Positions 45,639 through 55,092 of a stretch of DNA of 64,000 nt are shown here, piece by piece. Under the pieces are notes generated by a model, which saw nothing but the letters and a program-made list of their open reading frames with translations, was not told the origin of the DNA and made no database searches. The position numbers were made by a program, and so were the translations under genes. Source of the DNA: Borrelia duttonii Ly (lineage in GTDB: Bacteria > Spirochaetota > Spirochaetia > Borreliales > Borreliaceae); contig NC_011247.1 in assembly GCF_000019685.1 (NCBI RefSeq), positions 99,885-163,884 of the forward strand, in the 5' to 3' direction. Each line of letters starts with the position of its first letter. The first letter of the stretch is position 1.

Positions 45639-46010
45639 ATTTATCGATAAATTATTTGTAATAAATAATTGTAAATTATATTGTTTGATTAGAATAGTTG
45701 TTGCTAATTATGTATAAATTTTAATGAATTAGCGTTATATTCAGTATAATACAATATAATAATAATTCACCAGTGCTTTTTATTATACTTTATTTTCTTT
45801 ATATTTCATTAGTTATTTACCTTAAAATGTAATAAATAATTTCAATCTAAAATAGATATTAAGTTGTATTAAATTTAAAATTATATAATAATAATATTGT
45901 TATTATATAATTTTAATTATCATATAATATTTAAAATGATATAATAATTTATCATAAATTAAATAGTAATTGTACTAAATTTAAATAAATATATTTGAGG
46001 AGATATTTTG

Positions 46011-47933
46011 ATGGTTAAAGGAAAGAAATTTAATTTATTATTGATATTGTTTGTTAATGCCATGATTATATTGATATTAATAATAGGTTGTAATTTAAAA
46101 TCTCCACGACATGATGTTGTGCTTTACAAAAAATCACTTGAAGAAGTATTTGTGGACAAAGAGCTTGAAGAAGTAGACATTCCTTTGGAAACAGGTGTTG
46201 ATTTTGCTTTGTATGATAAGCAACTCAATGAGCTCTTAAATACGTTTGAAATGGATGAATCGGAAAAGGAATTTGTTTTTTTGATAAAAGAAGCTGTAAC
46301 TAATTCTGATATGACTTCTGACACTAACAAGACATGGAGTCAAGATGATTTTCGTGATATTTTAAAAAATTTGGGAGTAGCAAGTGTGCGCAAATTAATA
46401 GGACCCAAGTCAAATTTTAGTGCTTTCTCTAGAGTTAGAGCAGCTATTAAGTCTGTAAAGAGTGTTTATGCTTTAGAAAAATTACGATCTCAGTTGGATA
46501 ATTATAAGCTTCCCTATTTTATTGATTTGAGAAAAGCTTTTAATGCATTTGTTAATGATAATGAAATATACAATGGTAGTATAGTTGGTGATCATACTTT
46601 TAATTTTGATACCCTTTATAATGAAGCCAGATATATTTTAATTTTTGAATCTTGTTATGAGAAATTGCCTAGTGAGAGGCAAAGAATGATTGATGATATG
46701 CGTAAAATACTAACTGATGCTGATATTGGTCGTACTGAGGGTTATAGGACATATGATAATTATGAATTTGATGTTTTATTTGGAAAATTGGGTAGCACTA
46801 CAATTAAAGATATTGTAGAAATATTTTTGAAAAATTTACAAATAATTGAAACTGCTCAAATTAACATTGACCTTATTCATATGTCAGATAGAAGAGGTAT
46901 TTTACAACAAAAGTTGAATGCTTATAAATCTAATTGTCATTTAACTATTAAAAAGGTATTTAATTCGGATATTGTTGATGATATTTATTCTAAATTTAAA
47001 TCTATGTCTATTACTGAGTCTAATTCTAATTCTAATGTTGCAGTATATGATTTGTTTAATTCACTTAGTAACTATGCTGTTTATATTAATGCCTATAGGT
47101 TTGTGTATCGTATGTGTAAACCTCAGTATCGTAATGCCATTGATTATCTGAAAGGTATATTAACTCAGTCAAATGGTGTTGATTCTTATAAAAGATATGA
47201 AGTTTATGAGTTTGAAGCTTTATTTGGTAATGCAAACTTTGATTTTCAATCTTTTTTAGATGCTCATATTGATACTTTGAAAGAGAGAGATGAAATTAGT
47301 GACTTTGTTGAGGGTATTAGAGATGTATCTAAAAAAGAGGCAGTACAGAAAGATTTTGATGTTCTTGTGAGAAATTATCCAAAATACTTGCGAGAGTTAT
47401 TTCATAACTTTGATCCTGTCTTTATTCTTGTTAAGAATATAAATCATAACTATGCAGAACGTTTTGTTAACTTTAAATTTAATATTACTCATTTGGAATT
47501 TGTAAAAAAAGTGCAAGAAAAATTATCAGTAAAGGAACATGAAATGTTTATGGAAATTTCAGCTATAATTACTAATCCTCATATTGGTGTTGCTGAAGGT
47601 TATAAAACATATAAAGATTATGAGGTTTATAGTTTATTTGGTGATGATCGTTTTGAGATTGTTAAATCTATAAATATGCATTTGCAGTTTAGTGATTTAC
47701 AAAAAGAAGTTGAAATAGAAATTAATAAAATTGATAATGAAGATCAAAAGCAGTATTTTAAAGGGCAGTTTGATAAGCTTGTATTAGAGTATAAAGTTCA
47801 TTTAAAGGGGTTGTTTCATATGATTAATGCTGATAATATACCCCCTGTACTTAAAATTGATAATTCATTTGTAAGTAGACTTAATAATATGCTAGATAGA
47901 ATTAAAAGGATGTTTCCCTCCAAATTAATATAA
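46011..47933 (+). CDS. BTA121-type surface lipoprotein with four modules
   Basis: ATG at 46011 behind GAGGAGATATTT. The 640-residue product has a long signal peptide (MVKGKKFNLLLILFVNAMII onward, lipobox IIGC at about residue 28). Four modules follow: DESEKEFVFLIKEAV, PSERQRMIDDMRKILTDADI, PQYRNAIDYLKGILTQSNG and VKEHEMFMEISAIITNPHIG. Each is followed by a Tyr-rich EF-LFG-like motif (YDNYEFDVLFGKLG and similar) and a helical linker. It is the largest protein of array 2. Surface lipoprotein by lipobox; function unknown. Confidence 0.8.
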   Translation: MVKGKKFNLLLILFVNAMIILILIIGCNLKSPRHDVVLYKKSLEEVFVDKELEEVDIPLETGVDFALYDKQLNELLNTFEMDESEKEFVFLIKEAVTNSDMTSDTNKTWSQDDFRDILKNLGVASVRKLIGPKSNFSAFSRVRAAIKSVKSVYALEKLRSQLDNYKLPYFIDLRKAFNAFVNDNEIYNGSIVGDHTFNFDTLYNEARYILIFESCYEKLPSERQRMIDDMRKILTDADIGRTEGYRTYDNYEFDVLFGKLGSTTIKDIVEIFLKNLQIIETAQINIDLIHMSDRRGILQQKLNAYKSNCHLTIKKVFNSDIVDDIYSKFKSMSITESNSNSNVAVYDLFNSLSNYAVYINAYRFVYRMCKPQYRNAIDYLKGILTQSNGVDSYKRYEVYEFEALFGNANFDFQSFLDAHIDTLKERDEISDFVEGIRDVSKKEAVQKDFDVLVRNYPKYLRELFHNFDPVFILVKNINHNYAERFVNFKFNITHLEFVKKVQEKLSVKEHEMFMEISAIITNPHIGVAEGYKTYKDYEVYSLFGDDRFEIVKSINMHLQFSDLQKEVEIEINKIDNEDQKQYFKGQFDKLVLEYKVHLKGLFHMINADNIPPVLKIDNSFVSRLNNMLDRIKRMFPSKLI

Positions 47934-47958
47934 AGTTATTCATTTTTAGATGGTATTA

Positions 47959-47990
47959 AGCCTCGGATTAGTATAATCCAAGGCTTTTTT
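47959..47990 (+). terminator. rho-independent terminator
   Basis: AGCCTCGGATTA and TAATCCAAGGCT pair with one mismatch over a short loop, followed by six T; 25 nt after the four-module gene. Confidence 0.85.
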
Positions 47991-48148
47991 TAAATTAATT
48001 TCTTAAAAAATTTAATTATTAGAGCTTATAAATTTTGTTTTGGCTATAAATGATTTATATTGGTTAATTAATATTATTTATTATTTGATATTTTTTTATT
48101 AATTTAATTTTTATTGCTTTAATTTTTAAGAAAAAGGAGATTTGAATA

Positions 48149-48955
48149 ATGAATGAGAAGAAAAGTTGTGATGTATTGTTTTTATTATTATTATTTTTTT
48201 TAATATTTGGGGGTTGTGGAGTAGATACTCAAAAAAAGCAAGGTTTGGCAACTGATAGTGGGGTATATATTCCTAGTAAAGTTGTTGCAAAACAACCGGA
48301 TACTAATTTTACATCCTTAACTAGATTTGAGCAATCAGTAGCTTCCCCGACAACAGAAAATAGGGAGCACAAACCTGTGAATTATGAAGGAAGAGAAGAA
48401 GATTTGAAACCCGATGATTCTGAGGCTTTTGGAATAACATGTGACGATAGTTCAATTTCTACATTAAAAGATAAAGTTGTGGAAGTTAAAGAATCTCCAG
48501 AAAAAGAGGAAGCAAGGTTTTTTTCTTTGATCAATAGATTTGGTTTGTCTGATGATGAGAAAATGTTTATTGGAATTATAAAAAAATTTGTAACCGATGT
48601 TAATGTTGGATTAAATATGGGTTATAAGACATATAGCAATAGTGAATTTTATAATTTGTTAGAAAAGCTGGGTGCAACTTTTGTGAAAAGGATTGTTAAA
48701 TCCTTAAAACCAACTTTTATTGTATTAAATAATGCTCAGATTGCTTTTGATAAGCTTAAAGAGAGTAATAAAAATCATTTTCAAATGACTTTTAATATGG
48801 CATATAATGGATTTGCAAGGGATTTGAAGAGTATGTTTAATAAGCCTTGTTTTGCAGATATATATAATAGTTCTTTGCAGTATAATAATCCTTATAGTGT
48901 TCAATTTATTTCTCTTAAAAGGCATTTTGATTATATGAATGGTGATGAGAAATGA
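48149..48955 (+). CDS. BTA121-type surface lipoprotein, single module
   Basis: A 268-residue lipoprotein (MNEKKSCDVLFLLLLFFLIF, then GGC; lipobox FGGC). A long acidic tether (about 30-125) leads to one module (LSDDEKMFIGIIKKFVTDVN, YSNSEFYNLLEKLGATFVK) and the usual C-terminal linker with KDLKSMFNKPCFADIYNSSL. It ends soon after, whereas neighbours go on into more modules, so it may be naturally short or truncated. AAAAAGGAGATTTGAATA precedes the ATG. Confidence 0.75.
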   Translation: MNEKKSCDVLFLLLLFFLIFGGCGVDTQKKQGLATDSGVYIPSKVVAKQPDTNFTSLTRFEQSVASPTTENREHKPVNYEGREEDLKPDDSEAFGITCDDSSISTLKDKVVEVKESPEKEEARFFSLINRFGLSDDEKMFIGIIKKFVTDVNVGLNMGYKTYSNSEFYNLLEKLGATFVKRIVKSLKPTFIVLNNAQIAFDKLKESNKNHFQMTFNMAYNGFARDLKSMFNKPCFADIYNSSLQYNNPYSVQFISLKRHFDYMNGDEK

Positions 48956-49059
48956 TAAGATGATATTTATAATTATGATGCATAGCATAAATTAAAATAT
49001 TGAAGATACATTATTGTATTATGATATAATAAAGTTTGAATTTAACTTGGAGATGTTTA

Positions 49060-50709
49060 ATGGTTAGGGGAAAAGATTTTTTTTTATTGTTATTACTAGT
49101 GTTAATGGTAATAGATTGTAATTTAAAATCTCCAAAAGTTTTGAATTCTGAAATACCATCAAATATGGGCTTTGTGTCTAGAAAATCATTGGAACAAAAT
49201 AGTTTATTTAATACGTTTGAAGACTTTTTGGAAAATAGTGTTGAGATTAGAGATATTGATGTTAATAAGTTACTTGATAAATTTAAAATTTCGGATGAAG
49301 GCAAAGAATTAGTTTCGTATATAAAAAAAATATTGTGTGATCCTGATGTTGTAGATAATAAAAGTGATTATAAGATATATACAAAATCTGAATTTTGTAA
49401 TTTGTTAAATAATTTGGGGTCTGATGGGGTTTATGAATTAAGGAAGCATTTATGGTGGTCTTATAGTTTGTTAAAAAAAGCAGAGGCAGCTGTTAAAGGT
49501 ATTAATAACAATGTAAAAAGAGCAGAATTACAATTGAAATTAGATCTTAACAAAAATTCTTATCATTTAGATTTAGGAAAAATATTTAGTGAATCAAATA
49601 TTGGCGATATATATGACAACATTGTCAATTATGAAAATCGTTTTGTCAAGAGTTTTGTTGATATTCAACAAAGTGCATTGGGGATGATTGATTCCGAAAA
49701 TCCTGATGTAAATCCTGATGTAAAATCTTTTGTAAAACTTGCAGAGGGGCTTTCTGTTGATGAACAGAAGGCAATTAAGTATATCAAACAAATAATAGTT
49801 GATTCTAATACTAGTGCATGTCAATTTTGTATTGAATATAGTGATGATGGTTTTGATGCTTTGCTAGGCAATTGGACTTTCAGTCAAATTCAGAGACTTG
49901 CAAGAATGTGTTTAAAATATCTTGAAATGAGAGATGATATTGAATATAAAATTAATAATCTTGATAAGATAGAAGAAATAGAAGCTACTAAAGAGGTTCA
50001 AAATGGAATAAAATCGGTTTTAACTTTATTAAAGGATTTTTTTATTTTTTCTTGGTCTATTTTTAAGGATAAGTATCCACAATATTTACAAAGTTTATTT
50101 AGTAAGTCTACTGCTGCTGAAGTTTATGAGAGTATTCCATCTCTCGATTTTCTTTTTGATCCTAAGTTTACAAAAGATTTTTTGATTTTTAATTATGTAA
50201 TGAATTATTATTATAATGCTATGCAGGATTTTCCAGTTATATATAATAAGTTGTCTGATTCAGAAAAAAAAGAAGTTGAGGATATGAGATTAAAAGTAGT
50301 TGATTCTTCTGTTAATAATTTATCATCTGAAAATACTGTTGTTGATTATGAATTTTATTCTTTATTAGGTGATGGTAGATTTTTTCTTCCAGCACTTTCT
50401 GCTCATATTAAAGTTATGAAGATCATCAAAGAGAAAGATGATTTTGTAGATATGATTCACATTGAGCTTAAAGATTCTGATATGTTATCAATAATAAGTG
50501 ATGATTTTGATAAGTTTGTACTTAATTATCCTGCATATTTGAAACAATTGTTTTTGCGATTAAAAAAAGATAGTAAAAATTTTTTTGACTTTACTGATAG
50601 TAATTTGTATCAACATGATTATAAGAATGAATTTGAGAAAATTATGAATAAAATTGGGGAAATTTATAATATTAAAAAGGCTGAGGAATTGAAAAAATCT
50701 GGATCATGA
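49060..50709 (+). CDS. BTA121-type surface lipoprotein, three modules
   Basis: ATG at 49060 behind TTGGAGATGTTTA; the open frame reaches 8 codons further up. The 549-residue product begins MVRGKDFFLLLLLVLMVIDC (lipobox VIDC, unusual Asp at -1). Modules: EGKELVSYIKKILCDPDVV; SVDEQKAIKYIKQIIVDSNT; and DSEKKEVEDMRLKVVDSSV, each with its EF-LLG element and helical linker. The final residues are Lys-rich. It follows the single-module gene by about 100 nt. Confidence 0.8.
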   Translation: MVRGKDFFLLLLLVLMVIDCNLKSPKVLNSEIPSNMGFVSRKSLEQNSLFNTFEDFLENSVEIRDIDVNKLLDKFKISDEGKELVSYIKKILCDPDVVDNKSDYKIYTKSEFCNLLNNLGSDGVYELRKHLWWSYSLLKKAEAAVKGINNNVKRAELQLKLDLNKNSYHLDLGKIFSESNIGDIYDNIVNYENRFVKSFVDIQQSALGMIDSENPDVNPDVKSFVKLAEGLSVDEQKAIKYIKQIIVDSNTSACQFCIEYSDDGFDALLGNWTFSQIQRLARMCLKYLEMRDDIEYKINNLDKIEEIEATKEVQNGIKSVLTLLKDFFIFSWSIFKDKYPQYLQSLFSKSTAAEVYESIPSLDFLFDPKFTKDFLIFNYVMNYYYNAMQDFPVIYNKLSDSEKKEVEDMRLKVVDSSVNNLSSENTVVDYEFYSLLGDGRFFLPALSAHIKVMKIIKEKDDFVDMIHIELKDSDMLSIISDDFDKFVLNYPAYLKQLFLRLKKDSKNFFDFTDSNLYQHDYKNEFEKIMNKIGEIYNIKKAEELKKSGS

Positions 50710-50767
50710 TTTGTAGTGAACAATAAAAATTAGTTAATATTTGATATAAATGTAAAAGGAGATATTT

Positions 50768-52420
50768 ATGTTTGGGGAAAAAATTTGTGTTTTATTAGTA
50801 TCATTGGTATTAATAATAAGTTGTAATTTAAAATCTTCGGATCTTGCTAAAGATGGTAAGGGATTGGAAAATTCTTTTGGTAAATCTGTTGTTGTTGGTC
50901 CTTTATATGAAGTTAATAGGTTTGTAGATGAGCCTTTTAGTCCAAGAGTGGAATATGATACACCAGCTGTAAGAAAGGGTGTTGAAGAAATGGGTATGGG
51001 TATAGATATTGGTGATATGGATGTTGAGCTTGATAATTTGCTTACTAGACTTAATATACAAAAAGAAGATAGAGATGTATTTGTTTATCTAAAAAAAGTA
51101 TTATGTGATCCTACTATTACGGATGATCAAGGTGTTTATAAGACATATACAGTTTCTGAGTTTCATGATTTGTTGGATAGTTGGGGAGCAGGGCAAGTTT
51201 CAGTTATTAGGTCAAAGTTAATTAGAGTTTTTACTTCATTAAAAGCATCACGGGTATTGATTGGTGATTGTAGGAACAATATTCTTAAGCAAGGTTTATT
51301 GAATAGATTGATGTTTGTAAAGAAAGAGTATGAACGTTATCTTAAGAAAGTATTTGATAGTTCTGATTTTTCGATTATTAAAGTTTCTCTTGAGTATCAC
51401 AATCCTTATTATGGAAAATTCGAACTTATTGAAATCGATGCATCAAATTTTAAAGATTTAACAGATGTGAGAGATCGTTATTCGGCATTTGTTGATGATG
51501 ACCAAAAAGGAATTCAAGAGATAAGAAACATATTAACTTCTGCTAATATTGCTAGAGGTCAAAATTTGAAGACATATAGTGATGATGAGTTTGATATTTT
51601 ATTTAGTAGTTGGAGTAATTATCAACTTAAAAGAGTTGTTAGAATGCATTTGGGATATATGAGAAGGGCAAGAGATGTTAAAGTTCAAATTGGTTATTTT
51701 GATAATATGAAAAATATAGATGCCACCACAGAGTTAAAAGATAGACTAGTTACGAGTTTGACAACATGGAAGCTAAAATTAGAAGATACATTGTCTCAAA
51801 AAGACAGCGGTTATCCAGAGTATTTAAAACAAATATTTAACAAGTCTACTGCTGTTGAAATTTATGACAATATTCCATTTTCTTCAAAGTATGATATTAA
51901 TGATTATAACTTTTATTTTCCTTTTAATGATGCATATTTTTTGGATATTGATAGATATTATTCTATTCGTAACGAATTTATTTCCAAGTATAATAAATTA
52001 TCTTATGCAGAAAAAGTAGCAGTTGAATTTATAAGAAACATAGTATTTAATGCTAATATTGCTGCCGATAAGGGTTATAAAACATATACAGATGATTATA
52101 AATTTTATCTTATCTTTGCAAGCAGTGATTATTATTTTTCAGAACTAGTACAGCGTCAAATGAACTTTGCTACTTGTCAATCTTATATTGAAGAGTATAT
52201 TAATGAGATTAAGGAAAACCCTGTTAGAAAGAACAAACTTTTACAAAAGAGAGATGAGCTAGTAAAAAAATATCATGTTAGTTTGAAAAAATTCTTTCAT
52301 GGTGTTAATGAGGCTACTTTTGAATTTGATGATTCTTCACGGAAAAATTATAGTGAAGTATGGGACATTCAACTTGATTTTGAAAGCTTTTTTGATAATA
52401 TTGATGTTGAAGGTTTGTAA
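50768..52420 (+). CDS. BTA121-type surface lipoprotein, three modules
   Basis: A 550-residue lipoprotein (MFGEKICVLLVSLVLIISC, lipobox IISC) starting 58 nt after the previous stop, behind AAAAGGAGATATTT. It has a proline-containing tether and three modules: QKEDRDVFVYLKKVLCDPTI, DDQKGIQEIRNILTSANIAR and YAEKVAVEFIRNIVFNANIA. Module and linker order are the same as in the 49060 gene, of which it is a diverged tandem paralog. Possibly cotranscribed with it. Function unknown. Confidence 0.8.
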   Translation: MFGEKICVLLVSLVLIISCNLKSSDLAKDGKGLENSFGKSVVVGPLYEVNRFVDEPFSPRVEYDTPAVRKGVEEMGMGIDIGDMDVELDNLLTRLNIQKEDRDVFVYLKKVLCDPTITDDQGVYKTYTVSEFHDLLDSWGAGQVSVIRSKLIRVFTSLKASRVLIGDCRNNILKQGLLNRLMFVKKEYERYLKKVFDSSDFSIIKVSLEYHNPYYGKFELIEIDASNFKDLTDVRDRYSAFVDDDQKGIQEIRNILTSANIARGQNLKTYSDDEFDILFSSWSNYQLKRVVRMHLGYMRRARDVKVQIGYFDNMKNIDATTELKDRLVTSLTTWKLKLEDTLSQKDSGYPEYLKQIFNKSTAVEIYDNIPFSSKYDINDYNFYFPFNDAYFLDIDRYYSIRNEFISKYNKLSYAEKVAVEFIRNIVFNANIAADKGYKTYTDDYKFYLIFASSDYYFSELVQRQMNFATCQSYIEEYINEIKENPVRKNKLLQKRDELVKKYHVSLKKFFHGVNEATFEFDDSSRKNYSEVWDIQLDFESFFDNIDVEGL

Positions 52421-52464
52421 TTGAGAGATATTTTATAGTTTCCATTTGATAAATCAGAATGATT

Positions 52465-52503
52465 AAATAAAGCTTTCAAGGTGTTCTTGAGGCTTTATTT
52501 TTT
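52465..52503 (+). terminator. terminator hairpin with T-run
   Basis: AAATAAAGC with GCTTTATTT, extended by TTCAAG/CTTGA inside, followed by T residues; 45 nt after the 50768-52420 gene. Confidence 0.75.
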
Positions 52504-52551
52504 ATTATACATTATTTGTAATTTGTATAAAAATATATTTACTTTATAAGT

Positions 52552-52583
52552 AAAGAGTTTAATTATTATTAAACTCTTTTTTA
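52552..52583 (+). terminator. second terminator hairpin
   Basis: AAAGAGTTTAAT with ATTAAACTCTTT and a short loop, followed by a T-run; tandem with the hairpin at 52465. The rest of the gap to 52742 is AT-rich with only the leader of the next gene. Confidence 0.7.
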
Positions 52584-52742
52584 ATTAATTGATATTAATA
52601 ATGGTTATTAATATAATTTCTGTTATAATATGGTTTGTACTATATTTATAATATTGTTAATTTAACAAGAATTTAGGTGTAGGTAACAACTATTAAGTAA
52701 AAAATATAAAAAATATATTTAAATTGTAAGAGGAGATATTTA

Positions 52743-53378
52743 GTGATTAGGCAAGTATTTTATGCTTTATTGTTATTATTAGTATTGATAATGAATTGTA
52801 ACTTAACATCTAAAGATGTTTCTGATTTTGATGGTACTTCACTTGTTGTGAATTCTTTGATTGATCAAACATTAGACAAAGGAAGTAGATTATTAGAAAA
52901 GTATGAAGAGGGTGGTATTGATTCTATAGACCTTGAACTTTATGAGTTACTTGATTTATTTGGGGTGTCAGAAAATGGCAAAATGTTAATTTTTTATATA
53001 AAAGAAGCATTGTGTGATTCTGATATTGTAGATGCGCAGGGTCAGTGTGAGATATATGACTATATTGAGTTTTATGAGTTATTAAATAATTTGGGAGCAG
53101 ATAAAATCATTGAAATTGTGAACCATTTGCTTGGAACTTTTAATGCATTGAGAGAAGCCGAACTTGCTATTAGTAAAGTTAGTGATGGAGATTTAAAGAG
53201 AGAAATGCAAATTAGATTTGATCTTAAAAATAAAGCTTATAAATTAGATCTAAAAAAAGTATTTAGTGCATCTGTTCTTGATGAGCTATATAATCAAATT
53301 ATCAGTTATGATAGTTCTTATATTGATGATTTTATTAATATGAAAATTGATGCATTAAGCAAGTATTCTAGGAACTGA
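52743..53378 (+). CDS. BTA121-type surface lipoprotein, truncated to one module
   Basis: GTG start behind GAGGAGATATTTA; 211 residues (MIRQVFYALLLLLVLIMNC, lipobox IMNC). One module (NGKMLIFYIKEALCDSDIV, YDYIEFYELLNNLGADKIIE) and its linker, ending ASVLDELYNQIISYDSSYID and a short tail. A decayed second module follows the stop and a terminator hairpin (53431-53520), so the gene was once longer or has a remnant neighbour. Confidence 0.75.
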   Translation: MIRQVFYALLLLLVLIMNCNLTSKDVSDFDGTSLVVNSLIDQTLDKGSRLLEKYEEGGIDSIDLELYELLDLFGVSENGKMLIFYIKEALCDSDIVDAQGQCEIYDYIEFYELLNNLGADKIIEIVNHLLGTFNALREAELAISKVSDGDLKREMQIRFDLKNKAYKLDLKKVFSASVLDELYNQIISYDSSYIDDFINMKIDALSKYSRN

Positions 53379-53399
53379 GCATTCAATAAATTATTATTT

Positions 53400-53429
53400 A
53401 ACCCTTTCTGATAATGTGTAGAAAGGGTT
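53400..53429 (+). terminator. hairpin terminator between gene and remnant
   Basis: AACCCTTTCT pairs with AGAAAGGGTT (10 bp) across a 10-nt loop, followed by TTGATT; 22 nt after the 52743-53378 stop. Confidence 0.7.
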
Positions 53430-53430
53430 T

Positions 53431-53520
53431 GATTATATAAAATCCGTAGTAACTGATCCTGAAATTGTTAAGACTTAAGGTTGTAAGACATATAGTGATG
53501 ATGAATTTGATGTTCTTTTT
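53431..53520 (+). pseudogene. BTA121 module remnant
   Basis: In one frame this reads DYIKSVVTDPEIVKT, stop, GCKTYSDDEFDVLF, which matches the module start (IK-V-DP-IV) and the YSDDEFD-LF element of array-2 proteins. One nonsense codon splits it and it has no start. From 53521 to 53787 I see no other gene. Confidence 0.6.
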
Positions 53521-53787
53521 ATTATTATATTGATTTTAAGGACTTCGTATATAGGATTATGCGAAACTGTTAAAAACATTTATTATAACTTGTTATATAT
53601 AATAACTATCATTAGATGAATTTGTTTCTTGATAAGTTGTGTATTTTATCTGTTTATGTATTTGAATTTTTAATTCAAGTGATATGTCAAATATAAGATA
53701 AGTACAATTGACATTTGAGCTTAGTAGTTTAATTTATATTTGATATTGAGTGATCTTGATGATATGATTTATAAAAAGGGAGAATTT

Positions 53788-54996
53788 ATGATGAAATTAG
53801 GTATGAGGATATGTGCAACATATTGTGTATTGAGTGTATTGTTTTTTAGTTGCAGGCAATCACGTTTTACAGAAAGTGGTATTCGAACATTATCAAAATT
53901 AAAATATAATCAAAAACCAAGAGTTATTATAGGTAAAACATCACCAGCTTTATTGGGTGCTACTTTACCATTAGGTGGTTCTTCTGAGGTAATCTCTAGA
54001 CCATCGGGTAGTTTAGAAGAAGGTGTTTTAGACACAAGAAATAAACCACAAGATTTGTTGGGTGTTATTCAACCAGAAGTTCCTGCAGCAGAAGAAGTTG
54101 TTATTCAACCAGCAGTTCCTGAGGTAGCAGAAGGTATTATTCAACCAGAAGTTCCTGCAGCAGAAGAAGTTGTTATTCAACCAGAAGAGACACATGTAAA
54201 AAAACGTGTAAAAAAATATTATGAACAAGACGGGAAATATGAGAATAAATTTGATTTTACTATTGTTGATCGGGAGGAATTTGTATATGAGGAATTAAAA
54301 ACACGGGAAGATGCTTTGAAAAAATTTAAAGACATAAAATCGCTTTTTCATGAATTTTATTACAATAAAGATTTTGATTCTAAACCTTATAATTATGGCA
54401 TGTCTTTTCCCAATTTAGTTTTTTCTGAGATTTTTTCTTATAACCCTAATCTGTTTAATCTTCGTCATCCAATTAGATATGTTTATTTGGCTTTGTGGTA
54501 TAATGGTGATAGGATGTATTGGTTGGCATTGGCGGCACATAAAATATATAGTGTTTATAAAGAATCAAGGTATCATAAATATTATGAATATAAAGAAGCT
54601 TGTAAAAAATTTGTAGATAGATTATCGGATATGACAACCGGTAGTTATTATTATTTAAATTTTAATCATGATTTGCCTTATAGCAATGGTAGTAAGATAG
54701 ATAAAAAAAATTTTGAAACTAAAGCAACACTTGAGGATTTGAGCGAATTAAATAAGCATTTTGTGCAATATATGAACAAAATGAAGAATGTTGTAAGTGT
54801 TGTGACGTATAATGTGTATGAGGTAATTCAGAGTATACATGAGGGAGATGAAATTACAGCAGAAGATTTTTATAAGATTTTTGATAAAATGAATAATGAT
54901 GCAGATATTCAAAAGGGAATAGATATTGTGATAAAAGATAAAGAGAAAATGATGGCAATATTTAGGGAAATAGTTAATAGAGTGAGGCTTGATTAG
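53788..54996 (+). CDS. surface lipoprotein with PEVPAAEEVVIQ repeats
   Basis: ATG at 53788 behind GGGAGAA; the open frame extends 16 codons upstream without a ribosome site. The 402-residue product has a signal peptide (MMKLGMRICATYCVLSVLFF, then SC; lipobox FFSC). Residues about 90-135 hold four imperfect tandem repeats of a Pro/Glu/Val/Ala unit (GVIQPEVPAAEEV). A long helical, Tyr/Lys-rich domain follows (about 140-400). It is unrelated to the BTA121 modules as far as I can see. Likely surface antigen; family not recognised. Confidence 0.75.
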   Translation: MMKLGMRICATYCVLSVLFFSCRQSRFTESGIRTLSKLKYNQKPRVIIGKTSPALLGATLPLGGSSEVISRPSGSLEEGVLDTRNKPQDLLGVIQPEVPAAEEVVIQPAVPEVAEGIIQPEVPAAEEVVIQPEETHVKKRVKKYYEQDGKYENKFDFTIVDREEFVYEELKTREDALKKFKDIKSLFHEFYYNKDFDSKPYNYGMSFPNLVFSEIFSYNPNLFNLRHPIRYVYLALWYNGDRMYWLALAAHKIYSVYKESRYHKYYEYKEACKKFVDRLSDMTTGSYYYLNFNHDLPYSNGSKIDKKNFETKATLEDLSELNKHFVQYMNKMKNVVSVVTYNVYEVIQSIHEGDEITAEDFYKIFDKMNNDADIQKGIDIVIKDKEKMMAIFREIVNRVRLD

Positions 54997-55092
54997 TAAA
55001 TAAAAAATTTTATTGTAAATATATTTTAGGATATTTAAATAATTAACTTTGATAACAAAATTTAAATTTTAATTATATGATATACTTATTTA

